A stretch of 64,000 nucleotides of DNA from Acinetobacter sp. ANC 3813 (GTDB lineage Bacteria; Pseudomonadota; Gammaproteobacteria; Pseudomonadales; Moraxellaceae), in assembly GCF_002135435.1 (NCBI RefSeq), contig NZ_NEGK01000006.1, positions 62,001 to 126,000 on the forward strand, in the 5' to 3' direction. The translations under genes and the position numbers were made by a program. The notes under the pieces were generated by a model. It was not told where the DNA came from. It saw only the letters and a list, made by a program, of their open reading frames with translations, and did not search any database. Below are positions 54,834 through 63,293 of the stretch, in pieces (position 1 is the stretch's first letter; each line of letters starts with the position of its first letter).

Positions 54834-55730
54834 TTACAGTTCAGTTTCTGACCCCTCTTCCTGCGCGGCGCTTTGGATAAATGTGCCATTTTTTAAGTCT
54901 TCATAGGCTTGCATAACTTCATCGTAATGATTCATCACAAAATAGCCACGCCCATATAAAGGCTCTGCAAATGGCGCAGCGCTTAGATATAAAATGGAGC
55001 AGTCCTGCAGCGCCGTCAGTTCAACATCATCGCCAAAACTGGACATCACAGCCAAACCTGAATCCTGCAGCTGCTCATCGTCTGGCTGAAAAGCGGCGCG
55101 GCCTGAACGCATATATATGAGTGTGGTATCGCCAGATTGTGCAGGCAATTGCACCGTATGGCCCTGCGCCATAAACACATCATAAACCTGCATAGGAGAA
55201 TGCACTTTGGCTGGCCCAGTATGCCCGAGATACTCCCCCGCAATGACTCTCAGCCATCCCGCATCCTGCGCTAAATTAATTTTCGGTATGCTGCCAGCGC
55301 GCAGGCTTTGATAGCGCGGCGCATTCATTTTATCCTTAGCCGGCAAATTCACCCACAGCTGCAGCATCTCAAAAGGGCCGCCTGTTTCTGAAAATGCCTG
55401 ACTGAACACTTCTTTATGCAAAATCCCAGAGGCTGCGGTCATCCACTGCACATCACCAGCTGCAATAATCCCGCCGCCGCCCGTCGAATCAATATGCTCC
55501 AGCTCACCTTTAAACATCATGGTCACGGTTTCAAAACCGCGGTGCGGGTGTTCATCAACTCCTTTGCGCAATTTTGACGGCTTTAAGATGCCTGGCCCTA
55601 AATGATCCAGCAGCAAAAACGGCGACACGGTATTGCCCAATTCATAATGTGAAAACACGGAAGTTACAGGCGCAAAGTCCCCTACTGCCGTTTGCGTACT
55701 ATTACTATGAATAAAAGCCAGAGTTTTCAT
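54834..55730 (-). CDS. Pirin-family protein
   Basis: 298 residues of the bicupin pirin family. The metal-binding motif [20 protein letters not shown] lies at about 60-79, followed by GGGGIIAAGDVQWMTAASGILHKE, matching the two His and Glu ligands of the first cupin. The second cupin, ending with SAAPFAEPLYGRGYFVMN, is also complete. Bacterial pirins include quercetinase and regulatory metal-binding proteins; function here is unknown. A truncated relative lies at 57488-57715 on the same strand. Confidence 0.9.
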   Translation of the reverse strand: MKTLAFIHSNSTQTAVGDFAPVTSVFSHYELGNTVSPFLLLDHLGPGILKPSKLRKGVDEHPHRGFETVTMMFKGELEHIDSTGGGGIIAAGDVQWMTAASGILHKEVFSQAFSETGGPFEMLQLWVNLPAKDKMNAPRYQSLRAGSIPKINLAQDAGWLRVIAGEYLGHTGPAKVHSPMQVYDVFMAQGHTVQLPAQSGDTTLIYMRSGRAAFQPDDEQLQDSGLAVMSSFGDDVELTALQDCSILYLSAAPFAEPLYGRGYFVMNHYDEVMQAYEDLKNGTFIQSAAQEEGSETEL

Positions 55731-55854
55731 TACCGTTTTTCCCGAGCCAATGGATGGATTTGTTAATATTTTAAATAGTTGAAAAATAACTTTTTATTTT
55801 TTGATTTTTAATTTATAAAATTAATGTAAAATCAATAAGATATATGCACTTTAG

Positions 55855-55902
55855 ACCGTTATGCACACCTCAAAAAAGAGGAATTTAATGACATAACGCA
55901 TA
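55855..55902. repeat. Inverted repeat in the pirin-CAP spacer
   Basis: CGTTATG...CATAACG outer arms with an inner CCTC...GAGG hairpin. It lies in an AT-rich divergent gap between pirin and the CAP-domain gene, and could be part of a promoter region. Confidence 0.35.
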
Positions 55903-55972
55903 GAAACGATCATTTTTTTACACTCTACACTACGGGCATAGTGCATGAGTATATTTTTATTTGGGGAAATGC

Positions 55973-57328
55973 ATGGCGCAGACAATATTAAGTTCGGGTT
56001 TTAAGCTGTCCTGTTTATTCAGCAGTATTTTACTGATAACTGCATGCGGCGGCGGAAGCGGCAGTGATTCCGCGGCTAATCCGCCTGCTGATGCTGCAAA
56101 TAATCCAGCCACTCCAGCAGAACCTTCTACACCTGTCGTTCCTGCAGATCCGGAAGAGGCTGCACCTCCTCCAGCGGCAGAAAAACCGCCCGCAGATGCC
56201 TGCGCTGCAAATCCTGCATCTTGTGAAACCCGCGCCAAGCAAACTATTCCTGCACTATATACACGCTATATGGTGATAGGGAATCTTTACGACTTAGAAT
56301 TCAAATCTTCTGCAAATTTAGCAGTCTCAATTAAAAGTTTGAGTCCAACCATCTGCAGTGTGTCGGGCATTGAAATTCAAGCGCTGAATAATGGCAGCTG
56401 TACCTTAGAATTTAGCCAAGCAGGCAATACGACTTATGCGCCTGTAGCAGAAAATAAAACTATTCCTGTCTATACCGCTGAACAGGCGGCTCAAACCAAT
56501 ATTAATACCTGTCAGGCGGGTGTATTAGCGCAAAAATACAAAACTGAGGCGCTGAATACACTGAATGATATACGGGCGCTGCATGGGCTAAAGCCTGTGG
56601 CCTATGACTACACACGTGATGATGAAGTCATGCAGGCAGCGCTCATTACAGCGGCAAACCCGAAAAATGACCTAACGCATTATCCTGAAAAAACCCTGCC
56701 TTGCTATACAGAAGCTGGGGACAAAGCATCTCAGACCAGTAATATTGGCCTGCGCTGGAGCTCAAGTCAGATTGTATGGAAAAATGACTTCAGCGATATT
56801 CAAAATGTAGTGATTAGCGCCATGACGGAGAAATATTCTTCAAGTATTGGCCACCGCCGCTGGCTGCTGAACCCTTTCTTAACCAAGGTTGCCGTAGGTG
56901 CAGTCATAAGTTCAAGCAGTCCTTTTAAGGAAGGTTCGGCGATGAAAGTGATTTATCCATCGGATAGCATAAAAGCCACCACCAATACGACTGGACTGAT
57001 TGCTTATCCTTATCAGAATTATCCAGCAAAATATTTTGAGAAAAATGTACCGCTTTCAATGTCTATTTTCTATGATCAGAAAGCGCTATGGAACAACAGC
57101 AATGTGGACTACTCTCAAGCAACACTACAGGTGACAGAACGCAGCTCTAGCGCGCTGCAAACCATTACCAAAGTTGCCTTTGATAATAAAGGTTCTGGCT
57201 TGCCAAACAGCATCCAGTTTAACTTTGATACTTTAAGCTATAACACGACCTATGATGTGAAAGTCAGCAACGTGAAGGTTAAAGGTGTTGCGACGAACTA
57301 TAATTATTGGTTTAAAGTGACTGAATAA
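55973..57328 (+). CDS. CAP-domain lipoprotein with proline-rich linker
   Basis: 451 residues. The lipobox SILLITACGGGSGSD gives a lipid-anchored, exported protein. A linker of about 50 residues is Ala/Pro/Glu-rich (PATPAEPSTPVVPADPEEAA). A region of about 100 residues has beta-rich text (VIGNLYDLEFKSSANLAVSI) resembling a small immunoglobulin-like fold. The C-terminal part has CAP/SCP motifs: LNTLNDIRALHGLKPVAYD, then DLTHYP and SSSIGHRRWLLNPFLTKVAV. GGGGA supports ATG 55973. Other bacterial CAP proteins bind lipids or act as proteases in toxins; the role here is unknown. Confidence 0.85.
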   Translation: MAQTILSSGFKLSCLFSSILLITACGGGSGSDSAANPPADAANNPATPAEPSTPVVPADPEEAAPPPAAEKPPADACAANPASCETRAKQTIPALYTRYMVIGNLYDLEFKSSANLAVSIKSLSPTICSVSGIEIQALNNGSCTLEFSQAGNTTYAPVAENKTIPVYTAEQAAQTNINTCQAGVLAQKYKTEALNTLNDIRALHGLKPVAYDYTRDDEVMQAALITAANPKNDLTHYPEKTLPCYTEAGDKASQTSNIGLRWSSSQIVWKNDFSDIQNVVISAMTEKYSSSIGHRRWLLNPFLTKVAVGAVISSSSPFKEGSAMKVIYPSDSIKATTNTTGLIAYPYQNYPAKYFEKNVPLSMSIFYDQKALWNNSNVDYSQATLQVTERSSSALQTITKVAFDNKGSGLPNSIQFNFDTLSYNTTYDVKVSNVKVKGVATNYNYWFKVTE

Positions 57329-57487
57329 TTATTAATACTTCCTGACAGGATTTAAAATTCTGTCAGGAAGTATTCAAATATTGAAAATATAAATGTCCAA
57401 TTTAGCATTTCAATAATTTTATCATTTCTGCCTTTGTACGTCACCCTATAGGATCACCCCATCACCTGTTTCGTCTTGATATTCTAT

Positions 57488-57715
57488 TCAGCCTTTAAAC
57501 ATAATAGTGACGGTTTCAAAACCGCGGTGTGGGTGTTCGTCTACACCTTTACCCAGCTGGGTGGGTTTGAGTATTCCGGGGCCTAGATGGTCGAGCAGTA
57601 GAAATGGTGAAACGGTATTTCCCAGTTCATAGTGAGAAAATACGGCGGTGACTGGGGAAAAGTCACCTACAGCGGATTGGAATGTGGTTTTATAGATAAA
57701 AGCTAGTGTTTTCAA
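57488..57715 (-). pseudogene. Truncated pirin paralogue (first 75 residues only)
   Basis: [20 protein letters not shown] then [20 protein letters not shown], to [17 protein letters not shown] and TGA. It matches the first 75 residues of the full pirin at 54834-55730, differing at roughly one residue in six, so it is a diverged copy rather than a recent one. It ends in the middle of the first cupin motif, so it cannot fold as a working pirin. The CAP-domain gene lies between the two copies, suggesting an insertion or deletion that reshaped a duplicated pirin gene. Confidence 0.8.
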
Positions 57716-57810
57716 TATTCTAACCCATCATTTAATTTCTGTTTTACTTGCCATTTTATTATTTTTTAGACAATAATTAGCCAATAATTTTTTAAAATTA
57801 GTACATTAAA

Positions 57811-58662
57811 ATGAATAAAGAAAACTCTTTGGTCTGTGGAATTATTATGCCAATTGCATCAATGGGTTCAGAATATCCTGAGCAACATTGGGTAGATATA
57901 CGTTCAATAATAAATCGGGCAGTTGAAAGAGCTGGCTTTACCCCGCGAATGGTTAGTGAATCAGACGATGCAACTATCATTCATAAATCAATTATTCAAA
58001 ATATTTATAATAATCCTATTACTATTTGCGATGTAAGTGGAAAAAATGCCAATGTAATGTTTGAACTAGGAATGAGGCTTGCATTTAATAAACCTGTAGT
58101 CATTATAAAAGATGATTTAACAAGCTATTCATTTGATACTTCCAATATTGAGCATATTGGATACCGTAAAGATTTGAGATTTAACACTATTGAAACCTTT
58201 ATAAACTCTTTAGCTCAAAAAATTAAAGCAACTTATGAAAAATCAATATCAGATAATTACCAACCCTTTTTGAGCCACTTTGGCAGTTTTACAATTTCTT
58301 CAATAGATAATCAAACCATTGGTTCAACTGAGGCACTTGAAAAACTCCTCGATAAAGTAAGCATCTTAAATGAAAATTTAGATGATCAAAAATTGCTTAC
58401 TTTGAACAAAATAAATAACTCCACAAACTATTCAACGGTAAAATTTTCAAAAGAATTAAACTTTTCCGACCAAGAGGAAATTGCTAGAAATACATGGAGA
58501 AACTACCAAAATGATGTTGAAAGAATTTCCTTTACAAGAGATTCATTCAACATTAAATGGGAGCCAATGCTGTCATTTGAAGATAGAACTGCAATTTTCC
58601 ATGAGATTGAATTATTTATTGAAAATCAAATAAATAACCTTGATAATGGATTGCCATTTTAA
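57811..58662 (+). CDS. AT-rich stand-alone protein with NDT/TIR-like nucleotide-processing domain
   Basis: 283 residues. The N-terminal half reads as a Rossmann-like domain of the nucleoside 2-deoxyribosyltransferase/TIR-like superfamily: LVCGIIMPIASMGSEYPEQH at the first strand, then a helix, and ITICDVSGKNANVMFELGMR followed by LAFNKPVVIIKDD; the Glu in FELG sits where the catalytic Glu of such enzymes lies. The C-terminal half (about 145-283) is helical, polar and unrecognised. It is much more AT-rich than its neighbours, stands alone and is followed by a terminator. It may be a horizontally acquired defence or nucleotide-signalling protein; that is inference. Confidence 0.65.
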   Translation: MNKENSLVCGIIMPIASMGSEYPEQHWVDIRSIINRAVERAGFTPRMVSESDDATIIHKSIIQNIYNNPITICDVSGKNANVMFELGMRLAFNKPVVIIKDDLTSYSFDTSNIEHIGYRKDLRFNTIETFINSLAQKIKATYEKSISDNYQPFLSHFGSFTISSIDNQTIGSTEALEKLLDKVSILNENLDDQKLLTLNKINNSTNYSTVKFSKELNFSDQEEIARNTWRNYQNDVERISFTRDSFNIKWEPMLSFEDRTAIFHEIELFIENQINNLDNGLPF

Positions 58663-58673
58663 TTATTCCCAAT

Positions 58674-58702
58674 AAAAAAGCGCATCAATCGATACGCTTT
58701 TT
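58674..58702 (+). terminator. Terminator after the NDT/TIR-like gene
   Basis: AGCG-ATC/GAT-CGCT hairpin with six A on the left and five T on the right; it can also end the minus-strand lipoprotein gene. Confidence 0.75.
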
Positions 58703-58746
58703 ATGAGGCATCACTGCCTAAATTACAATCATAAATCAAAGATTTA

Positions 58747-59118
58747 TTAAGAACATTTCGCTGTTTGGAAAGTCTTGGTATTTTTACCGCGCTGGCACAT
58801 ATATTCTTTTTGTGTAGTGGTACGTTCCCAGTCACCATCGACCTGCTTAAAGCGGTATACGGTGCGGATTGAACGAACCGAATCATCCAGCAAGCCTGTT
58901 TCAGTCACTTTTACTTCTGCTGCTGTCGGTGACTCTACACTGTTAAAGTACTGGCGGATTTCAACTGTTGCCAAGTCCTTGCGCAAATCTGGGCGCTCGT
59001 GCAGTACCTGCGCCAGCGGTGTTTCTGAACGGCCAACTTTATTCACAATTTTCTGTGTCGTGGCACAGCCAGACAAAACACCTGCGCATACAGCTGCGGC
59101 AGCAATCATACGGAACAT
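58747..59118 (-). CDS. Small lipoprotein of unknown function
   Basis: 123 residues. The signal ends in a lipobox (AAAVCAGVLSGCATT). The mature part, VRSIRTVYRFKQVDGDWERT followed by TTQKEYMCQRG and a final Cys, looks like a small beta-rich envelope protein with a possible disulfide. I know of no named family. The frame extends upstream, but ATG 59118 has AGGA a few bases before it and a proper lipoprotein signal. It stands alone, between terminators. Confidence 0.75.
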   Translation of the reverse strand: MFRMIAAAAVCAGVLSGCATTQKIVNKVGRSETPLAQVLHERPDLRKDLATVEIRQYFNSVESPTAAEVKVTETGLLDDSVRSIRTVYRFKQVDGDWERTTTQKEYMCQRGKNTKTFQTAKCS

Positions 59119-59213
59119 AATCCTGATCCAAACTTCTAAAATACTGTGCATATATTGCCTTTTTTGAATGCTTAACACTATTTAGCAAATGTAAGTCTTA
59201 GAGCGTCAGATAT

Positions 59214-59240
59214 AAAAAACGCATCCGAAGATGCGTTTTT
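59214..59240 (-). terminator. Terminator after the FAD-linked oxidase
   Basis: AAAACGCATC/GATGCGTTTT, perfect stem with CGAA loop; T run on the minus strand. Confidence 0.9.
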
Positions 59241-59262
59241 AAAATCTTAAATCGTTTGAAAA

Positions 59263-60672
59263 TTAAAGATCAAACAATTTGCCAGGGTTCATAATGCCTT
59301 GCGGGTCAAATACTTGCTTAAGCGCTTTCATGTATTCAATTTCTTCTGCAGAACGCGTGTAATCCAAATACGGTTTTTTGGTCATGCCCACACCGTGCTC
59401 AGCAGAGATCGAACCGTCATATTTTTTAACAGTTTCAAATACGTATTTATTCACCACTTGGCATTTAGCAAAAAACTCATCTTTGCTTAAGTCCGCAGGT
59501 TTTAAAATATTTAAATGCAGGTTGCCGTCGCCAATATGGCCAAACCAGCAGATATCAAAATCTGGGTAGTTGTCTGCCACAATCGTATCAATTTCTTTAA
59601 TAAACGCAGGAACATGCGTAATTAATACTGAAATGTCATTTTTATACGGCGTAAATGGCGCAATTGATTCCGAAATATCTTCACGCAGGCGCCATAAGCT
59701 TTCAACTTGCTCAAGGCTTTGGCTTAACACGCCGTCCAGCACCCAGCCCTGCTCCATGCAGTGCTCAAAAATTTCCATCGCCTTGTCCATAATCGGTTCA
59801 AATGGCGCTTCAAATTCAAGCAATACGTAGAATGGGCATGCCGTTTCAAACGGACGCTGTACATGGCCATTGGCCAAGACTTTCTGCATCGCCAATTCAC
59901 CAAAGAACTCAAATGCAGTCAGGTCAATTTTCGCTTGGAACGCATGCAGCACAGGCATGATGACATCAAAATCAGGAACGCCTAAAACCATCACTTGCAA
60001 GTCTTGCGGCTGGCGCTCTAATTTAATTTCCGCTTCGGTAACTAAACCTAAAGTGCCTTCACCGCCAATGAATAAATGCTGCAGCGCATAGCCCGTTGCA
60101 TTTTTAATCATGCCTTTGTTTAAACGCAATACATCGCCTTTGCCTGTAACAACAGTTAAACCCAGCACCCAGTTGCGGGTCATGCCGTATTTAATGACTT
60201 TAATACCGCCAGCATTGGTGCCAATGTTGCCGCCAATTTGTGATGAACCTGCAGATGCGAAATCGACTGGGTAATACATACCCTGTTCTTCTGCATAATT
60301 TTGCAGCTGTTCAGTCACCACACCCGCCTGTACGCGCACCATGCGGTCTGCAGGGAAGAACTCCAGAATCTGGTTCATCTTGTCCATGCTCACCACGATT
60401 TCACCGTTGGCTGCTACTGCGCCAGCAGATAAGCCAGTACGGCCGCCAGAAGGTGTGATGGCTACATTAAATTGGTTCGCAAGCTGAACAATGGCTTGCA
60501 CTTGCTCAGTCGATGATGGGAAAACGATGACCGACGGGTTTGGATCGAAGTGCTTGGTATGGTCACGTCCCCAATTTTCTAGGCTGTCCGCATCGGTTTT
60601 AATACGGTTTTCACCGACGATAGCGGTCAATTGGGTTAATAACTCTGGGGTTAAAGCGACTGGAGCATTCAT
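59263..60672 (-). CDS. FAD-linked oxidase, probable D-2-hydroxyglutarate dehydrogenase
   Basis: 469 residues. FAD-binding type PCMH domain: VIVFPSSTEQVQAIVQLANQ, TPSGGRTGLSAGA and GGNIGTNAGGIKVIKYGMTR followed by GLTVVTGKGDVLRLN. The C-terminal FAD-oxidase domain has FGHIGDGNLHLNIL and SAEHGVGMTKK. Family members oxidise D-lactate, glycolate or D-2-hydroxyglutarate. The neighbour serA, divergent across 350 bases, favours D-2-hydroxyglutarate: SerA makes this compound from 2-oxoglutarate as a side reaction, and a partner dehydrogenase clears it. ATG 60672 is chosen over a TTG six codons upstream. Confidence 0.88.
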   Translation of the reverse strand: MNAPVALTPELLTQLTAIVGENRIKTDADSLENWGRDHTKHFDPNPSVIVFPSSTEQVQAIVQLANQFNVAITPSGGRTGLSAGAVAANGEIVVSMDKMNQILEFFPADRMVRVQAGVVTEQLQNYAEEQGMYYPVDFASAGSSQIGGNIGTNAGGIKVIKYGMTRNWVLGLTVVTGKGDVLRLNKGMIKNATGYALQHLFIGGEGTLGLVTEAEIKLERQPQDLQVMVLGVPDFDVIMPVLHAFQAKIDLTAFEFFGELAMQKVLANGHVQRPFETACPFYVLLEFEAPFEPIMDKAMEIFEHCMEQGWVLDGVLSQSLEQVESLWRLREDISESIAPFTPYKNDISVLITHVPAFIKEIDTIVADNYPDFDICWFGHIGDGNLHLNILKPADLSKDEFFAKCQVVNKYVFETVKKYDGSISAEHGVGMTKKPYLDYTRSAEEIEYMKALKQVFDPQGIMNPGKLFDL

Positions 60673-61022
60673 CGTTTTCAGACCTTGCAAGAAGTAAACA
60701 AGTTGTAAATAGCCTATAAATCATTCGTTTGCGCATAGCTTGGCGCATGAATAAATTCAGGCAGGCGTGAAGATAAAAGAATCAGACTAGAGATCTTTTT
60801 TCACGGATGGATATTATAAAGTATTTTTAGGCAAAACCCGCAGAAAATCCTGTTTTTACAATCATCCGTTTGAAATTGCGGACTTAATTAAACCCCTAAT
60901 GAATCATGCTGCACCATATTTTGCAAAAATACCTTACTCTGCTGTCATAAAGGAAATGTATATCGCCTGTACTCCTATGCTATTATATGCGCACTAAATT
61001 TGGCCTTTGTAGCGGAGCCGTA
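60673..61022. promoter_or_regulatory. Divergent control region of the FAD oxidase and serA
   Basis: About 350 bases with no ORF of interest. On the plus strand an extended -10 (TGCTATTAT, 60978-60986) lies about 40 bases before serA. I could not place a -35 with confidence. A second promoter must serve the minus-strand gene. Confidence 0.45.
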
Positions 61023-62255
61023 ATGAGCCAACATCTTTCACTGCCTAAAGATAAAATTCGTTTCTTGTTGTTAGAAGGCGTTCACCAGAACGCAGTCGAC
61101 ACTTTAAATGCTGCCGGATACACCAACATCGATTACCGTAAAACAGCGCTGGAAGGCGAAGCGCTGCTAGAAGCGGTTAAAGATGCGCACTTCATCGGTA
61201 TTCGTTCGCGCACTCAACTCACTGAAGAAGTGTTTGAAGCAGCGAACAAACTGATTGCAGTGGGCTGTTTCTGTATTGGTACAAACCAAGTGAACTTAAA
61301 TGCTGCGATGATCCGCGGTATTCCTGTATTTAACGCGCCATACTCTAATACCCGTTCGGTAGCTGAGTTAGTGCTTGCTGAAGCGATCCTTCTTCTGCGC
61401 CGTGTACCTGAAAAATCTACAGATACACATGCGGGCGGCTGGAACAAATCTGCAGTGGGTTCATTCGAAACACGCGGTAAAGTTTTAGGTATCGTCGGTT
61501 ACGGTTCTATCGGTTCTCAACTTTCTGTTCTTGCTGAAAGCATGGGCATGCAAGTGATTTACTATGATGCAGTGACTAAACTGCCGCTAGGCAATGCGCG
61601 TCAAGTGGGTTCTTTAAATGAACTGCTTGCCAATGCTGACGTCGTCTCTATTCACGTTCCAGATGTACCGTCTACTCGCAACTTCATGGGCAAAGATCAA
61701 TTTGCTCAAATGAAAGAAGGTTCGATCTTCATTAATGCAGCGCGCGGCACATGCGTTCTGATTGATGATCTTGCAGATGCAATCAAATCTGGCCACATTG
61801 CTGGCGCAGCGGTTGACGTATTCCCTAAAGAGCCAAAAGCGAATGGTGAAGAATTTGTTTCTGCACTGCGCAACCTTCCAAACGTGATTTTAACACCTCA
61901 CGTTGGCGGTTCGACTATGGAAGCGCAAGCAAACATCGGCCTAGAAGTAGGCGAAAAATTTGTTGCTTACTCAGATAAAGGTATGACTTTATCTGCTGTG
62001 AACTTCCCAGAAATCGCGCTTCCTTTAACTGAAGGCAAGCACCGTTTACTGCACATTCACAAAAACATTCCAGGTGTATTGTCTAAAATCAATAACCTGT
62101 TTGCAGAGCACGGCATCAACATTTCTGGCCAGTCTTTAATGACTAAAGGCGATGTGGGCTACTTGGTTATGGATGTAGACGCTACTGCATCTCAAGAAGC
62201 GCTAGACACTTTGCATGCAGTTGAAGGTACAATCCGCGTACGCGTATTGTTCTAA
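61023..62255 (+). CDS. serA: D-3-phosphoglycerate dehydrogenase
   Basis: First enzyme of serine synthesis. 410 residues, the E. coli-type form. The NAD-binding loop is GIVGYGSIGSQL (about 158-169), catalytic Arg in NAARGTCVLID, then the Glu and His of the active site in LTPHVGGSTMEAQ. The C-terminal ACT domain (about 340-410, starting RLLHIHKNIPGVLSKINNLF) gives feedback inhibition by serine. GGAGCCGTA before ATG 61023 fixes the start; the open frame further upstream is not used. Codon use looks like that of a well-expressed gene. Confidence 0.97.
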   Translation: MSQHLSLPKDKIRFLLLEGVHQNAVDTLNAAGYTNIDYRKTALEGEALLEAVKDAHFIGIRSRTQLTEEVFEAANKLIAVGCFCIGTNQVNLNAAMIRGIPVFNAPYSNTRSVAELVLAEAILLLRRVPEKSTDTHAGGWNKSAVGSFETRGKVLGIVGYGSIGSQLSVLAESMGMQVIYYDAVTKLPLGNARQVGSLNELLANADVVSIHVPDVPSTRNFMGKDQFAQMKEGSIFINAARGTCVLIDDLADAIKSGHIAGAAVDVFPKEPKANGEEFVSALRNLPNVILTPHVGGSTMEAQANIGLEVGEKFVAYSDKGMTLSAVNFPEIALPLTEGKHRLLHIHKNIPGVLSKINNLFAEHGINISGQSLMTKGDVGYLVMDVDATASQEALDTLHAVEGTIRVRVLF

Positions 62256-62265
62256 GTACTGCGCT

Positions 62266-62297
62266 AAAAGCCACGGGCTGCGGCCTGTGGCTTTTTT
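62266..62297 (+). terminator. Terminator after serA
   Basis: AAAAGCCAC/GTGGCTTTT stem with inner GGCTGCGGCC, followed by six T. Confidence 0.9.
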
Positions 62298-62364
62298 GTT
62301 TTTTAAGCTTCTGCTTTACTCTCCCGCTATCGAGAAATCGAAACAAATTTAGTATATTCAGCGC

Positions 62365-63231
62365 ATGCCGAATTTAAAAAATACGCCCCATGTGCACGCC
62401 CTGTTGCTGCTGCTGATTGCAATGATCAGTATGCAAAGCAGCGGCTCGCTGGCCAAAATCCTCTTCAATCAATTTCCGATTCTGACCGTATCCAGCTTAC
62501 GCCTTTTGCTGGGCTCACTGATTTTGGCGGTGATTTTCCGTATTTGGCAGGTCAATTTCAAACAGGTGAGATGGAAAGCGATTGCCAGTTACGGTATCGC
62601 CTTAGCAGGCATGAATGCGCTGTTTTATTTATCCATTAATCGGCTGCCGCTCGGGATTGCGGTATCTTTTGAATTTATTGGGCCACTCAGTGTCGCACTG
62701 TTTTATGCGCGGCAAAAATTTGATTTTATTTGGGTCGGCTTAGCCATTTTAGGCTTGGTGCTGCTGTTCCCATTTGATCAAGCCTCTGCACGTTTAGACC
62801 CAATTGGCATTGCATTTGCGCTAGGCGCAGGCGCCTGCTGGGCGCTGTATATTGTGGCAGGTCAGAAACCGTCTGGTGTGTCGGGCAACCATACCGTTTG
62901 CCTCGGCATGTTTGTCGGCATGCTCTGCCTGATGCCGCTTGCGCTGCTGATTGGCATGCCTACCTCAGCCTTTGAGCCATCGAATTTTATTTACTTTATT
63001 GCGCTGGCAGTCTTGGCCAGCGCCCTGCCCTTTACTCTAGAAATGATTGCGCTGCGCAATTTATCTGCCTTGAGTTTTGGCACATTGATGAGTGTAGAAC
63101 CCGCCATTGCCGCGCTGTCTGGATTTGTATTTTTAGGCGAGCAATTGCTGTGGACACAGTGGCTGGCGCTGGCGGTGATTATTACAGCATCCATCGGCTG
63201 TACTGTCACCACGCAGAAAGCGAGAAAGTAA
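62365..63231 (+). CDS. RhtA-like EamA-family exporter
   Basis: 288 residues with ten hydrophobic helices in two EamA repeats. The start ALLLLLIAMISMQSSGSLAK and the conserved IAVSFEFIGPLSVALFYARQ and LGAGACWALYIVAGQK match RhtA, an exporter of threonine and homoserine. A broader amino acid or toxin export role is possible. It follows serA in the same direction but after a strong terminator, so it is a separate unit. Confidence 0.82.
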   Translation: MPNLKNTPHVHALLLLLIAMISMQSSGSLAKILFNQFPILTVSSLRLLLGSLILAVIFRIWQVNFKQVRWKAIASYGIALAGMNALFYLSINRLPLGIAVSFEFIGPLSVALFYARQKFDFIWVGLAILGLVLLFPFDQASARLDPIGIAFALGAGACWALYIVAGQKPSGVSGNHTVCLGMFVGMLCLMPLALLIGMPTSAFEPSNFIYFIALAVLASALPFTLEMIALRNLSALSFGTLMSVEPAIAALSGFVFLGEQLLWTQWLALAVIITASIGCTVTTQKARK

Positions 63232-63247
63232 TTGATTCATATGAAAT

Positions 63248-63276
63248 AAAAAACCGCACCAAAGTGCGGTTTTTTA
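63248..63276. terminator. Bidirectional terminator after the RhtA-like gene
   Basis: AAAAAACCGCAC/GTGCGGTTTTTT, perfect 12-bp stem with CAAA loop, between two convergent genes. Confidence 0.9.
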
Positions 63277-63293
63277 TTTATTTAGCTGATTGA

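Noticed and set aside
55731..57810. Insertion sequence carrying the CAP-domain gene
   Set aside because: No transposase, terminal inverted repeats or target-site duplication could be seen around it; only the pirin fragment hints at rearrangement.
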